A stretch of DNA of 64,000 nt, from positions 127,001 to 191,000 of the forward strand of contig NZ_KB900536.1 in NCBI RefSeq assembly GCF_000378965.1. The letters run 5' to 3'. A program made the translations under genes and the position numbers. Source of the stretch: Thioalkalivibrio thiocyanodenitrificans ARhD 1 (GTDB lineage Bacteria; Pseudomonadota; Gammaproteobacteria; Ectothiorhodospirales; Ectothiorhodospiraceae). Of the stretch, positions 16,443-25,946 are shown piece after piece. The notes under the pieces are model-generated. The model did not search any database. It had not been told where the DNA came from and saw only the letters and a list, made by a program, of their open reading frames with translations. The stretch's first letter is position 1, and the number at the start of each line of letters is the position of its first letter.

Positions 16443-17060
16443 CGACCCGGACAAGTCAAAACGACTCTGCCGTGCCACCAGCGCCCGGCGCACGGGGGCA
16501 AAGCTGGTGCGGTGGCAGGCGCTGGGGCCGAGGCGTTGCAGGGCGTCCAGGTGCACGGGGGTGGGATAACCCTTGTGGTCGGCCAGACCGTAGCCCGGGT
16601 GAAGCGAGTCCAGATCCCGCATGAGGGCATCGCGACAGACCTTGGCGATGATGGAGGCCGCGCTGATGGCCGGCACGAGGCTGTCACCCCTCACCACCGG
16701 CCGGGACGGAACGGAAAGCTCCGGACAGCGGTTGCCGTCCACCAGGGCCAGTTCCGGAGAGACCTCCAGCGCCTCGACCGCCCGGCGCATGGCCAACAGA
16801 CTGGCCTGCAGGATATTGATCCGATCGATCTCCCCGGGGCTGCACACGCCGATGGCCCAGGCCACCGCACGATCGCGGATCATGTCGGCCAGGGATTCCC
16901 GCCGGGAGGCATTCAGCTTCTTGGAATCCCTGAGCCCGTCGATGGGCGCCTGGGGATCCAGAATAACCGCCGCCGCCACCACCGGGCCCGCCAGCGGTCC
17001 CCGGCCCGCTTCATCCACCCCGGCCAGCCCCGGCATCCCCGACAAAGCATCCAGATCCAC
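16440..17060 (-). CDS. rnhB: Ribonuclease HII
   Basis: RNase HII removes ribonucleotides and RNA from RNA/DNA hybrids. The 206-residue product has the DEDD active-site motif [16 protein letters not shown] (about residues 13-28), [14 protein letters not shown] and [12 protein letters not shown]. The start is GTG at 17060 with a G-rich ribosome site; an ATG four bases further upstream is out of frame. In relatives lpxB directly precedes rnhB. Here the gnnA-gnnB-lpxB block sits upstream in the opposite direction, so rnhB needs its own promoter in the 190-base divergent gap. Confidence 0.96.
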   Translation of the reverse strand: MDLDALSGMPGLAGVDEAGRGPLAGPVVAAAVILDPQAPIDGLRDSKKLNASRRESLADMIRDRAVAWAIGVCSPGEIDRINILQASLLAMRRAVEALEVSPELALVDGNRCPELSVPSRPVVRGDSLVPAISAASIIAKVCRDALMRDLDSLHPGYGLADHKGYPTPVHLDALQRLGPSACHRTSFAPVRRALVARQSRFDLSGS

Positions 17061-17250
17061 GCATCCCCCCGGGAATTCAAGTAAACTACGGCACGCGTGA
17101 ACTCGGCCCGCCAGGCGTGCTCAGCCGGCATCCAGGCCTCCTGGCGCCTGAACCCGCCCTTTTGACCCCAAGATGCTATCACAGGCCCGGGGGGCCGGGA
17201 CGAAGTCGGGCGAGACGGCCCCAACACATTGAAAATCTGCGGAAATATCC

Positions 17251-18204
17251 ATGTCCAGCACGCGTTGCGCCGTTATCGGCGTGGGCTACCTCGGCAAGTT
17301 CCACGCCCAAAAATACGCCGCCCTGCCCAATGCCGAACTGATCGCCGTGGTTGATACCAACCCGCAGCAGGCGGCCTCCGTGGCTGCCGACTGCAACTGC
17401 CGCGCCATCACCGACTACGCGGACCTGCTGGGACGTGTGGAGGCGGTGAGTATCGCGGTGCCCACCACGCTTCACTTCAAGATCGCCCAGGAGTTCCTGA
17501 ACCACGGCACCCATGTGCTGCTCGAGAAACCGATCACCGCCACGGTGAGCCAGGCGGCTGAACTCAACCGCATCGCCCGGGAGAAAGGATTGATTCTGCA
17601 GGTCGGTCACCTGGAACGCTTCAATGCGGCGCTCATGGATCTCGCGGACCGCAGGATGGCGCCGCTGTTCATCGAGTCCCACCGCCTGGCACCGTTCAAG
17701 CCGCGGGCCACCGATGTGAACGTGGTGCTGGACCTGATGATCCACGATATCGATATCATCCTGGACATGGTGCGCTCGCCGGTGAAATCCCTGGCGGCCA
17801 GCGGGGCCCAGGTGCTCTCGCAGGCCATCGACATCGCCAACGCGCGCATCGAGTTCGAGAACGGCTGCGTGGCCAATGTGACCTCCAGCCGGGTCAGCAT
17901 GAAGACGGAACGCAAGATGCGCATCTTTCAGCAGAACGCCTATATTTCCGTGGACTTCCAGAACCGCGGCCTGGCAGTGCACCGGGTGGGTGAAGGGGAG
18001 ATGTTTCCGGGGATCCCGGAGATCACCAGCGAGGAGAGTTTCTTCGAGGAGAGCGATGCGCTCAGATCCGAGATCATCGCCTTTCTGGACGCCATCCAGA
18101 ACGGTGCGCCGGTTATCGTAACCGGCGAAGACGGCCAGCGGGCCCTGGAGACCGCGATACGCATCACGGATCTGGTTCTGCGGGACAAACAGATCCTCCG
18201 CTAA
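17251..18204 (+). CDS. gnnA: Gfo/Idh/MocA oxidoreductase, probable UDP-GlcNAc 3-dehydrogenase GnnA
   Basis: The 317-residue product has an N-terminal Rossmann motif CAVIGVGYLGKFHAQ and the family lysine motif LLEKPITA (K93), followed by GHLERFNAAL. In Acidithiobacillus ferrooxidans, GnnA oxidises the 3-hydroxyl of UDP-GlcNAc and GnnB aminates it, giving UDP-GlcNAc3N for lipid A with amide-linked chains. The present gene is followed by a DegT aminotransferase and then by lpxB, which overlaps it, with lpxA convergent. That context favours GnnA over the related WlbA/WbpB sugar dehydrogenases of O-antigen synthesis. Function is inferred from family plus context. Confidence 0.83.
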   Translation: MSSTRCAVIGVGYLGKFHAQKYAALPNAELIAVVDTNPQQAASVAADCNCRAITDYADLLGRVEAVSIAVPTTLHFKIAQEFLNHGTHVLLEKPITATVSQAAELNRIAREKGLILQVGHLERFNAALMDLADRRMAPLFIESHRLAPFKPRATDVNVVLDLMIHDIDIILDMVRSPVKSLAASGAQVLSQAIDIANARIEFENGCVANVTSSRVSMKTERKMRIFQQNAYISVDFQNRGLAVHRVGEGEMFPGIPEITSEESFFEESDALRSEIIAFLDAIQNGAPVIVTGEDGQRALETAIRITDLVLRDKQILR

Positions 18205-18262
18205 GGCCGGACGCGCACCCCCGGCAAACCTGAACACGGCACGGCAGGAGACGACACACTCC

Positions 18263-19357
18263 ATGATCCCCATGGTCGATCTGAAGACTCAGTACCACCG
18301 ATTGAAGACGGAGATCGATGCGGCCGTCGCGGAGGTGCTGGAAAACACGCAGTTCATTCTCGGCCCGAACGTGAAGGCCCTGGAGCAGGAGACCGCGAAC
18401 TATCTGGGCGTGCAGCACGCCATCGGCTGCGCCTCGGGCACAGACGCCCTGCACCTGGCTCTGGCTGCCGCAGACATCGGCCCCGGAGATGAAGTAATCA
18501 CCACCGCATTCACGTTCATCGCGACGGCCGAAGCCATCGCCTACACGGGCGCCACGCCGGTATTCGCGGACATCGATCCGGAAACGTTCAACATCGATCC
18601 GGCGAAAGTGGAGGCGGCAATCACCGCGCGCACCCGGGCCATACTACCGGTGCACCTGTTCGGCCAGCCAGCGCGCATGGACCTGCTCGGAAGGCTGTGC
18701 GAAGCGCATGAACTGCTGCTGGTGGAGGACTGCGCGCAGTCCTTCGGGGCGGATGCGCAAGGCACGCAGACCGGCGCCATGGGTGAGCTGGGCTGCTTCA
18801 GTTTCTTTCCCAGCAAGAATCTCGGATGCTACGGGGACGGGGGGCTCATCACCACCCGCTCGGATTCGTACGCCGAGCGCATCCTCGCGCTCCGCAACCA
18901 CGGCAGCCAGGTGCGTTACCACCATGACATGATCGGTTACAACAGCCGCCTGGACGAGATCCAGGCAGCCATCCTGCGCATCAAGCTGCGCCACATCGAC
19001 GAGTTCAACCGGCAGCGCCGCCGCGTGGCGCACCGTTACAACGAACTGCTGCGGGGGAGCGGCGTCATCACGCCCCGCGAGGACGGTTACGGTCGGCACG
19101 TGTTCCACCAGTACACGCTCCTCTCGGAGCATCGTGACGAGATCATGAAGGCCCTGCAGGCCCGCCAGATCGCCTGCGCGGTGTATTACCCCATCCCGCT
19201 GCACCGGCAGAAGGCCTTCGCGCATCAGGGCGATCAGGTCTCCCTGCCGGTGACCGACGATGTAACCGCCCGCTGCATCTCCCTCCCAATCTACCCGGAG
19301 ATGCCGGACGAACACATCGTGACCATCACCGACGTGATCCGGGATGTCGCCGGCTGA
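18263..19357 (+). CDS. gnnB: DegT/DnrJ/EryC1 aminotransferase, probable GnnB
   Basis: The 364-residue PLP enzyme has the DegT-family N-terminus MIPMVDLKTQYHRLK and the segments GCASGTDALHLAL and LVEDCAQSFGA. The Schiff-base lysine K185 lies in FFPSKNLGCYGDGG. The proposed reaction is transamination of the 3-keto sugar made by GnnA to UDP-GlcNAc3N. Its end overlaps the lpxB start by 14 bases, so it is co-translated with a lipid A gene, which supports a lipid A role. A role in O-antigen 3-amino sugars is the main alternative. Confidence 0.85.
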   Translation: MIPMVDLKTQYHRLKTEIDAAVAEVLENTQFILGPNVKALEQETANYLGVQHAIGCASGTDALHLALAAADIGPGDEVITTAFTFIATAEAIAYTGATPVFADIDPETFNIDPAKVEAAITARTRAILPVHLFGQPARMDLLGRLCEAHELLLVEDCAQSFGADAQGTQTGAMGELGCFSFFPSKNLGCYGDGGLITTRSDSYAERILALRNHGSQVRYHHDMIGYNSRLDEIQAAILRIKLRHIDEFNRQRRRVAHRYNELLRGSGVITPREDGYGRHVFHQYTLLSEHRDEIMKALQARQIACAVYYPIPLHRQKAFAHQGDQVSLPVTDDVTARCISLPIYPEMPDEHIVTITDVIRDVAG

Positions 19358-20525
19358 GGACAACAACAGCGCTCATGTAATGGTGGTGGCCGGCGAAGCC
19401 TCCGGCGACCTGCATGCCGCCAACATGGTCCGCGCCCTGCGCCGCATGGATCCGGGTCTGCGGTTCTCGGGCATGGGGGGCAGCGCCCTGCGATCAGCCG
19501 GGGTCGAGATTCTCGTGGACAGCACCCGGCTTTCCGTGGTGGGCCTGGTCGAGGTGCTGGTCCATTACCGGGACATCCGCCGGGCACTGGCAACACTGCG
19601 CGCACGGCTTCAGCGGGACCGCCCCGCTCTGCTGGTGCTGGTGGATTACGTGGAATTCAACCTTCGCCTCGCGCGCACTGCCAAGCAGTTGGGCATCAGG
19701 GTGCTGTTCTACGTGAGCCCGCAGGTCTGGGCATGGCGCTCGCGAAGGGTCAAGCGAATCGGCCGCGTGATCGACGCCATGGCTGTCCTGTTTCCCTTCG
19801 AAGCCGAGGTCTACCGCAGGCATGGCATTCCCGTACGTTACGTGGGCAACCCGCTGGTGGACGAGGTGCGTGCCTCCGCCGATTGCCGCACCCTGCGCCG
19901 GGAGTTCGGTCTGGACGAGGCGGCACCGGTCGTGGGCATCCTGCCCGGCAGCCGCCGCGGGGAATTGAGCCGGCACCTGCCCCTCATCATGGAGGCGGGC
20001 CGGCTGTTACGTGCGCGCATCCCCGACGTGCAGTTCATCATGCCGCTCGCCCCCGGCGTCGACGTGGCACGTGACGTTGCTCCCCATATGGACTCGCGGC
20101 TGAACATCGTTCAGATCGCCGGTCGCACCTATGACGCCATGCACAGTGCCGACGCGCTGATGATCGCCTCCGGTACCGCCACCCTCGAGGCCGGCCTGCT
20201 GCGTGTTCCGATGGCCATTCTCTACCGGGTGTCTCCGATCACCTATTTCATCATCAAGCGTCTGATCCTGATCAGAAACGTGGGACTGGCCAATATCGTG
20301 GCAGGCGAACGGGTGGTGCCGGAATTCATACAGAACGATGCCACCCCTGAGAATATCGCTGGCGAGATCGAACACCTGCTCACGGATCCGGACTATACCC
20401 GGGCAATGCGTGAACGTATGGGGGTCATTCGGGAGAAACTGGGCAGCGGCGGCGGATCGGACAACGTGGCCAGGATGGCGCTCGAACTTATCGAGACAGG
20501 GGGACTTGATCAAAGTAAAGAGTGA
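19344..20525 (+). CDS. lpxB: Lipid-A-disaccharide synthase
   Basis: LpxB joins UDP-2,3-diacylglucosamine to lipid X, forming the beta-1,6 disaccharide of lipid A at the inner membrane. The 393-residue product carries VVAGEASGDLHAANMVRAL near the N-terminus, FYVSPQVWAWRSRRVKRI, YVGNPLVDE, GILPGSRRGEL and MIASGTATLEAGLL. The start at 19344 overlaps gnnB; a start at 19380 is possible but has no ribosome site. In related genomes lpxB follows lpxA in the same direction; here it faces lpxA head-on, leaving 55 bases between the stops. Confidence 0.96.
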   Translation: MSPAEDNNSAHVMVVAGEASGDLHAANMVRALRRMDPGLRFSGMGGSALRSAGVEILVDSTRLSVVGLVEVLVHYRDIRRALATLRARLQRDRPALLVLVDYVEFNLRLARTAKQLGIRVLFYVSPQVWAWRSRRVKRIGRVIDAMAVLFPFEAEVYRRHGIPVRYVGNPLVDEVRASADCRTLRREFGLDEAAPVVGILPGSRRGELSRHLPLIMEAGRLLRARIPDVQFIMPLAPGVDVARDVAPHMDSRLNIVQIAGRTYDAMHSADALMIASGTATLEAGLLRVPMAILYRVSPITYFIIKRLILIRNVGLANIVAGERVVPEFIQNDATPENIAGEIEHLLTDPDYTRAMRERMGVIREKLGSGGGSDNVARMALELIETGGLDQSKE

Positions 20526-20580
20526 GGATCCTGCGGCGAGGCAAAGGCCTTCACCATCCGCCGCCCGGTTGGACTTGCCA

Positions 20581-21375
20581 CTACACTTCGGAACCGTGCT
20601 TTTTCCCCGTGCGCACGATGCCGCGCTTGCTCTCCCTGACGAACTCGACAAAACGCGCCACCTCCGGCACCTGCGCCGCCAGACCCTCGACGGCCGCCAT
20701 TCCACCCTTGCGGTCTCTGCCGCGCACCAGCAGCCTGAACGCCTGGTGCAGGGCATGCACGGTGTCAGGCGGAAATCCGCGGCGATTCAACCCAAGCTTG
20801 TTGATGCCGATCGCCCTGGCGTAGTTTCCCGAGGCCAGGGTATAGGGGGGAAGATCCCGATTCAGCGCCGCGCCCATGCTGGTGAAGGCATGGGTACCGA
20901 TGCGGCAGAACTGGTGCACCAGCGTAAACCCTCCCAGGATGGCCCGGTCCTGCACCTGCACATGACCGGCTAGGGAAGCGGCATTGGCAAGCGTCGTGTG
21001 GTCGCCGACTTCGCAATCATGGGCAATGTGCACATAGGCCATGATCAGGTTGTCGTGGCCGACACGGGTCACTCCACCACCCTTGGGTGTACCACGGCTG
21101 ATGGTCACGTACTCCCGGATCACGTTCCGGTCACCGATCACAAGCCGCGTCGGTTCGTCCCTGTAGCCAGTGTCCTGGGGCGCCTCACCCAGGGAAGCGA
21201 ACTGATACACACGGCAGTCCTCCCCGATGTCCGTGTGCCCGGTAATGACCACATGGGGACCAATGCGCGTCCCGCGGCCGATGCTCACATCCGGGCCGAT
21301 GACGGAAAACGGACCGATACTCACCTCCTCGGCGATTCGGGCACCCGGCTCGACGATCGCCCGGGGATCGATCAC
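20581..21375 (-). CDS. lpxA: UDP-N-acetylglucosamine (or GlcNAc3N) O/N-acyltransferase LpxA
   Basis: LpxA transfers a 3-hydroxyacyl chain from ACP to the 3-position of the UDP sugar. The 264-residue product is a left-handed beta helix of hexapeptide repeats. The catalytic His is H119 in [11 protein letters not shown]. The start is GTG at 21375, with AAGGAGA upstream and a four-base overlap (GTGA) with the fabZ stop; the longer frame is not conserved. By hand alignment, residue 167 is Met at the place of E. coli Gly173 and P. aeruginosa Met169, the acyl-length ruler. Given gnnA/gnnB nearby, its acceptor may be the 3-amino sugar. Confidence 0.95.
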   Translation of the reverse strand: MIDPRAIVEPGARIAEEVSIGPFSVIGPDVSIGRGTRIGPHVVITGHTDIGEDCRVYQFASLGEAPQDTGYRDEPTRLVIGDRNVIREYVTISRGTPKGGGVTRVGHDNLIMAYVHIAHDCEVGDHTTLANAASLAGHVQVQDRAILGGFTLVHQFCRIGTHAFTSMGAALNRDLPPYTLASGNYARAIGINKLGLNRRGFPPDTVHALHQAFRLLVRGRDRKGGMAAVEGLAAQVPEVARFVEFVRESKRGIVRTGKKHGSEV

Positions 21376-21821
21376 AATTCGATCTCCTTCCCAGCGCACA
21401 TGAGAATGGCGGAGGCCACCACTTCCTCCGAAACCCGCGCTTCGGCCTTGAATCTCCATATACCGCGCACCACGCGGACCAGGTCGACACGCATGCGCAA
21501 CTGGTCACCCGGCTCCACCTGGCGGCGGAAACGGGCCTCGTCGATCCCCACGAACAGGTAGAGTTGCTGCTTTTCCTGCCCTTCGTTTCGGGCCTCCTGA
21601 GTCTTGAAGGCCAGAAGGCCCGTGGCCTGCGCCAGCGCCTCCATGATGAGGACCCCGGGCATCACCGGGCGAATGGGGAAATGACCCTGAAAGAACGGCT
21701 CGTTGATGCTCACGTTCTTGACGGCCTCCAGGTATTCCCCGGGCCGGAAATCGGTGACACGATCCACCAGCAGGAACGGGTAACGATGCGGCAAATAGCG
21801 CATTACCTCTTGAATGCTCAT
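21372..21821 (-). CDS. fabZ: (3R)-hydroxyacyl-ACP dehydratase
   Basis: FabZ dehydrates beta-hydroxyacyl-ACP in fatty acid elongation and competes with LpxA and LpxD for that substrate. The 149-residue product shows [14 protein letters not shown] and the active-site helix region [21 protein letters not shown] chose the ATG at 21821 (MSIQEV); a TTG three codons upstream is also possible, as neither has a strong ribosome site. It lies 100 bases after lpxD and overlaps lpxA by four bases, the usual lpxD-fabZ-lpxA order. Confidence 0.96.
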   Translation of the reverse strand: MSIQEVMRYLPHRYPFLLVDRVTDFRPGEYLEAVKNVSINEPFFQGHFPIRPVMPGVLIMEALAQATGLLAFKTQEARNEGQEKQQLYLFVGIDEARFRRQVEPGDQLRMRVDLVRVVRGIWRFKAEARVSEEVVASAILMCAGKEIEL

Positions 21822-21921
21822 GGAGTCCAATGTCTCGATCCCCTGATGAAATGATGCCCGGACGAGGCCCTCGCGCCAGGCACGGGGACCGCCATATCGC
21901 GGGCCTTCCGCTTGCCCGCAC

Positions 21922-22935
21922 TTATATTCTGTTGTTTTCCAGCTTCCTGATTCGTCGAACCAGATCGTCCAGATGTCGCAAGTGGACCAGGCTGCGGCTC
22001 CACTCCCGCATGGGTACGTGCGGCACGCCCGAGCCGTAGACGCCGGGTTCCGGAATCGACCGGGACACAAACGACATGGCGGTGACGGTCACCCGGTCCG
22101 CGATCTCCGCGTGTCCGATTATACCGGCTCCCCCTGCGATCGCGCAGTTCCGTCCGATACGGGTGCTGCCGGCAATGCCCGTGCAGCCGGCAATGACCGT
22201 ATGCGCACCGATCCGGACGTTGTGGGCCACCTGGATCAGGTTATCCAGCTTGACCCCCTCCTCGATCACCGTATCCCCCAGGGTACCCCGGTCGATGGTC
22301 GTATTGGCGCCGATCTCCACGTCATCGCCCACCGTCACGGCGCCAAGCTGCGGCACCTTCTCCCAGCGATCCCCGTCCGGAGCGAAACCGAAACCGTCGG
22401 CACCCAGAACGGCGCCCGGATGAATACGCACCCGCTGACCGAGCCGGGTACCGTGCCCCAAAGTGACGCGGGCGGTCAGGACGCTGTGCGCGCCGATCCG
22501 GCAGCGGGCCCCCACGATACAGCCGGGGCCAAGTACCACCGACTCGCCGATCTCGCAATCCGACTCCACCACGCATTGCGGTCCGATGCTCGCGCTTTCA
22601 TGAATGAGCGCTCTGGGGGCCACCACTGCGGAGGGATGAATCCCCGGGGCCCGCTTCTCCTCGGGACAGATCAGCGCGCAGGCGCGCGCATAGGCCAGAT
22701 AGGGATTGTCGGTGACGATCGCCGCCACCGGACAGCGATCCAGGTACTCCGGGGACAGGATGACCACACCCGCACGCGTCGTGGCCAGGTGAGCACCAAA
22801 CTGTGCCCTCGAAAGGAAGGACAGCTCGCCCGGGCCGGCACGGTCGAGGGGCGCCACGCCGTCGATGACTGTCTCGGGATCACCCTTCAGTTGCGCACCT
22901 AGGCGGGTGGCGAGTTCACCTGCGCTGATCGGCAT
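21922..22935 (-). CDS. lpxD: UDP-3-O-(3-hydroxyacyl)glucosamine N-acyltransferase
   Basis: LpxD adds the second 3-hydroxyacyl chain, at the 2-amine, in lipid A assembly. The 337-residue product has the N-terminal uridine-binding domain (about 1-100, with [16 protein letters not shown]). The hexapeptide beta helix follows, with [17 protein letters not shown] and the catalytic His segment [15 protein letters not shown], and a C-terminal helix rich in Arg and Leu ends the protein. It follows skp by 92 bases, as in most gammaproteobacteria. Confidence 0.97.
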   Translation of the reverse strand: MPISAGELATRLGAQLKGDPETVIDGVAPLDRAGPGELSFLSRAQFGAHLATTRAGVVILSPEYLDRCPVAAIVTDNPYLAYARACALICPEEKRAPGIHPSAVVAPRALIHESASIGPQCVVESDCEIGESVVLGPGCIVGARCRIGAHSVLTARVTLGHGTRLGQRVRIHPGAVLGADGFGFAPDGDRWEKVPQLGAVTVGDDVEIGANTTIDRGTLGDTVIEEGVKLDNLIQVAHNVRIGAHTVIAGCTGIAGSTRIGRNCAIAGGAGIIGHAEIADRVTVTAMSFVSRSIPEPGVYGSGVPHVPMREWSRSLVHLRHLDDLVRRIRKLENNRI

Positions 22936-23027
22936 CGGATGATCCGGATGCTGAATCGCCGCAGCGCGGCGACCGCCCGCGGTTCACGCCCGGCCGGCAT
23001 ACATGCGAAAACGCCTTGTCGGGTCGA

Positions 23028-23555
23028 TCAGCGGCCATGCTGTTCCCTGAGCTTGTCCAGTACCCTTTCCGTGATATTGATGCGCTCGCTGGCAAACAAC
23101 ACGTTGCGCTCGGTCACCACGACGTCGAGATTCTCCTGCTGCGCAAGCTCCAGAATGACGTTCTGGACCAGACGCTGCAGCCGTCCGAGCTCCTCGTTGC
23201 GGCGCGCGTTCAGATCCTCGCTGAACATGTCCTGGGCCCGCTTGAACTCACGGGAACGATTGCGGAAGCTGCGCTCCAGCTCGGCACGCTGCTCTGCACC
23301 CATCACGTCCGCATCCCGTTCCAGACGTTCCTGCATCTGGCGAAGCGCATCGCGCTCGGCCACAAGCTCCGCATCCCGCGGCGAGAACTCCCTCTCCAGC
23401 GCCTCCAGGGCGGCTTCCGCCTGCGGCGATTGTTCCATGATGAAATTGATATTGACGAATGCCACTCGGGCCTCAGAGGCCATGGCTGCCGGCGAACCCG
23501 CCAGCAGGGCGATACCGAGCACCACGGCCTTGAGCAAATCGGACTTCCTATTCAA
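23028..23555 (-). CDS. skp: OmpH/Skp family periplasmic chaperone
   Basis: Skp holds unfolded outer-membrane proteins in the periplasm on their way to the BAM complex. The likely start is TTG at 23555, with GGAG seven bases upstream. This gives a clean signal peptide (NRKSDLLKAVVLGIALLAG, cleavage after AMA) and a 175-residue precursor. An ATG at 23591 would add 12 charged residues in front. The mature part begins ARVAFVNINFIMEQ and continues as a long charged coiled coil, typical of the jellyfish-shaped trimer. It lies between bamA and lpxD. Confidence 0.92.
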   Translation of the reverse strand: MNRKSDLLKAVVLGIALLAGSPAAMASEARVAFVNINFIMEQSPQAEAALEALEREFSPRDAELVAERDALRQMQERLERDADVMGAEQRAELERSFRNRSREFKRAQDMFSEDLNARRNEELGRLQRLVQNVILELAQQENLDVVVTERNVLFASERINITERVLDKLREQHGR

Positions 23556-23659
23556 AACTCGTCTCCATTCCTTACGCCGGTACGATACCATGCCCAACGT
23601 CTCGTTGATGTGGGGGACGTGACATTTCGAACGCTGTGCGGATGCACGCAAGCGCCCGG

Positions 23660-25939
23660 TCAAAACGCGGCCCCGATGCTGAACTGAAAGACCTGCTTTT
23701 CGTCATCCGGGCCTTCATTTAACGCTTGCGCCAGACTGAATGTCAACGCGCCCACCGGTGACAGCCAGGTCATGCCGACACCCACGGAGGTGCGGATCTC
23801 GCCGGCATCAAAATCCTCGTAACTTTCATACACCTGGCCCGCGTCGAAGAACAGGCTCATGCGGATATTGGCCATATCCTCCAGGAAAGGCGGCGGGAAC
23901 AGGAGCTCGGTCGAACCCACGGCGCGGAAGGTGCCGCCGAAGGGGTCATTGTTGGTGCTGTCGCGCGGCCCCAGGCTGAAATCCCGATAACCCCGCACCG
24001 AACGGGCACCACCCGCAAAGTAGTGTTCGAAGAACGGCACTTCGTTGTCGCCGTAAGACTCCGCGTAACCCACTTCCGCCGAAAGCCCGAAGGTGAGGTT
24101 CTCACGAAGCGGTTTGAACCACTGCATACGGTAGTCGGCCTTGTAGAACTCCAGGTCGCTGCCGGGCAGCGTTGCCTTGAGACCCACGCGCTGCAGATTG
24201 CCTTCCGTGGCGAACACGGTACGATCCCGGGTGTCGTGGGTAAAGGACGTCTCCAGGGAATAGAGGTTGAAGTTGTTGCCGTTCCGATCAAGAAAATCGG
24301 TGACTTCCACCGGGGAAAGCTCGGTGGTCAGGACCTCCACATGCTCATAACCGGGCGTCACACGGAACGTGTCGTACTCGGTCAGCGGTATGCCGTAGCT
24401 TACGGTGCCGCCAAAGCGGTTCGTGGCATAGCGGGTAATATCCGCCTGGGATGCATCGGTCTCCCGGTAAAACAGGCTGAACCCCCGGCTGATGCCGTCC
24501 ATGGTGTAGTAGGGGTTCACATAAGAGACACTGTATATCGTGTGCACACTGCTGTTGTTGAATGCCAGGTCGAGACGGTTCCCGGTCCCGAAGAAGTTTT
24601 CCTGTGAAAGCCCCAGATTGAACAGCACGCCTTCAGTCTGGGCATAGCCGACACCCACCGTGAAGCTGCCCGACAGACGTTCCCTCACCGAGATATCCAG
24701 GTCCACCTGATCTTCCTGGCCCGGGACGCGACGCGTTTCGACATTGACGTTCTCGACATAGGAGAGGCGCTGCAGACGCACACGCGAGCGGTCCACGTTG
24801 GACGCGTTGTACCAGGCGCCTTCCATCTGGCGCATCTCGCGGCGGAACACCTCGTCCTTGCTGCGCGCGTTGCCGGTGAAGTTGATTCGCCTCACGTAGA
24901 CTCGCTGACCCGGGTCGACGAACAGGGTCAGGGACACCTCCTGGTTCTCGTCGTCCATCTCGGGAATGGGGTTGACGTTGGCGAAGGCATAACCCTCGTC
25001 GCCGAGGCGCTGGGTGATGCGTTCAGCGGCCTCGGTGATGCGTGCGCGGGAAAAGACATCACCGGGCGAGACATCCACCAGTTCCATCAATTCCTGCTCG
25101 TCGACGATGAGGTTCCCCCCCAGGCGCACATCGCTCAGGGTGTACTGGTCGCCCTCGTCTACATTCACCGTAATGTAGATATCCTTGCGGTCCGGCGTGA
25201 GGGTCACCTGGGTGGAGTCGATACTGAAATTGACAAAGCCGTCATCCAGGTACTTGGAGCGCAGCGTCTCCAGGTCACCGGCCAGTTTCTGACGGGAATA
25301 GTGATCCCGGCGGCTGAAGAAGGCATACCAGCGGGGTATGCCGGAATCGAACCGGCGCAGGATATCCCTGTCCCGGAAGGTCTCGTTGCCCACCAGGTTG
25401 ATGCGCCTGATCTTGGCCACCTGCCCTTCGGCAATATCGATGTTCACGTCGACCCGGTTGCGGGGCAGTTCCTCCACCTCGACTTCCACGCGCACGTTGT
25501 ACTTGCCGCGGGCAAAATACTGCTGCCGCAACTCGTTCTCCATGCGTTCCAGCACGGTGCGGTTGAACACCCTTCCGCGAACCATGCCCACCTGGCGCAG
25601 GGCATCCATCAACTCATCGTCCTTGATGTCCCGGTTGCCGGAGATATTGATCTCGTTGATGGCGGGCCTTTCCTCCACCACCACCACCAGCACGTTGTCA
25701 CGGCGGCGCAGGGTCACGTCGGAGAAGAAGCCCGTGCGGAACAGGGCCCGCACCACCTCGGCGCTGCGGGCATCGTCGAACACATCTCCCACCTGCACGG
25801 GCAGATTGGTGAACACCGTCCCCGGGGCGATGCGCTCCAGGCCCTCCACCTCGATATCCTCGATGGCGAAGGTGGAGGCCTGTGCGGATGCAGCAAACCA
25901 TAACGTCAGCAGAAGGACGCGTCCCAGAAGTTTCAGCAT
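23660..25939 (-). CDS. bamA: Outer membrane protein assembly factor BamA
   Basis: BamA is the core of the machine that inserts beta-barrel proteins into the outer membrane. The 759-residue precursor has a signal peptide (LLGRVLLLTLWFAASAQA), five POTRA repeats up to about residue 420, and a C-terminal barrel. It ends in Phe (FQFSIGAAF), the usual outer-membrane signature. The VRGY-type motif of the barrel lid loop is visible (ARSVRGYRDFSLGPRD). It sits between rseP and skp as expected and has no visible defect. Confidence 0.98.
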   Translation of the reverse strand: MLKLLGRVLLLTLWFAASAQASTFAIEDIEVEGLERIAPGTVFTNLPVQVGDVFDDARSAEVVRALFRTGFFSDVTLRRRDNVLVVVVEERPAINEINISGNRDIKDDELMDALRQVGMVRGRVFNRTVLERMENELRQQYFARGKYNVRVEVEVEELPRNRVDVNIDIAEGQVAKIRRINLVGNETFRDRDILRRFDSGIPRWYAFFSRRDHYSRQKLAGDLETLRSKYLDDGFVNFSIDSTQVTLTPDRKDIYITVNVDEGDQYTLSDVRLGGNLIVDEQELMELVDVSPGDVFSRARITEAAERITQRLGDEGYAFANVNPIPEMDDENQEVSLTLFVDPGQRVYVRRINFTGNARSKDEVFRREMRQMEGAWYNASNVDRSRVRLQRLSYVENVNVETRRVPGQEDQVDLDISVRERLSGSFTVGVGYAQTEGVLFNLGLSQENFFGTGNRLDLAFNNSSVHTIYSVSYVNPYYTMDGISRGFSLFYRETDASQADITRYATNRFGGTVSYGIPLTEYDTFRVTPGYEHVEVLTTELSPVEVTDFLDRNGNNFNLYSLETSFTHDTRDRTVFATEGNLQRVGLKATLPGSDLEFYKADYRMQWFKPLRENLTFGLSAEVGYAESYGDNEVPFFEHYFAGGARSVRGYRDFSLGPRDSTNNDPFGGTFRAVGSTELLFPPPFLEDMANIRMSLFFDAGQVYESYEDFDAGEIRTSVGVGMTWLSPVGALTFSLAQALNEGPDDEKQVFQFSIGAAF

Positions 25940-25946
25940 AGAGGGG

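Noticed and set aside
17140-17185. TTGACC at 17162 as a promoter for gnnA
   Set aside because: The only nearby -10-like hexamer (TATCAC) is nine bases away, far from the 16-18 needed.
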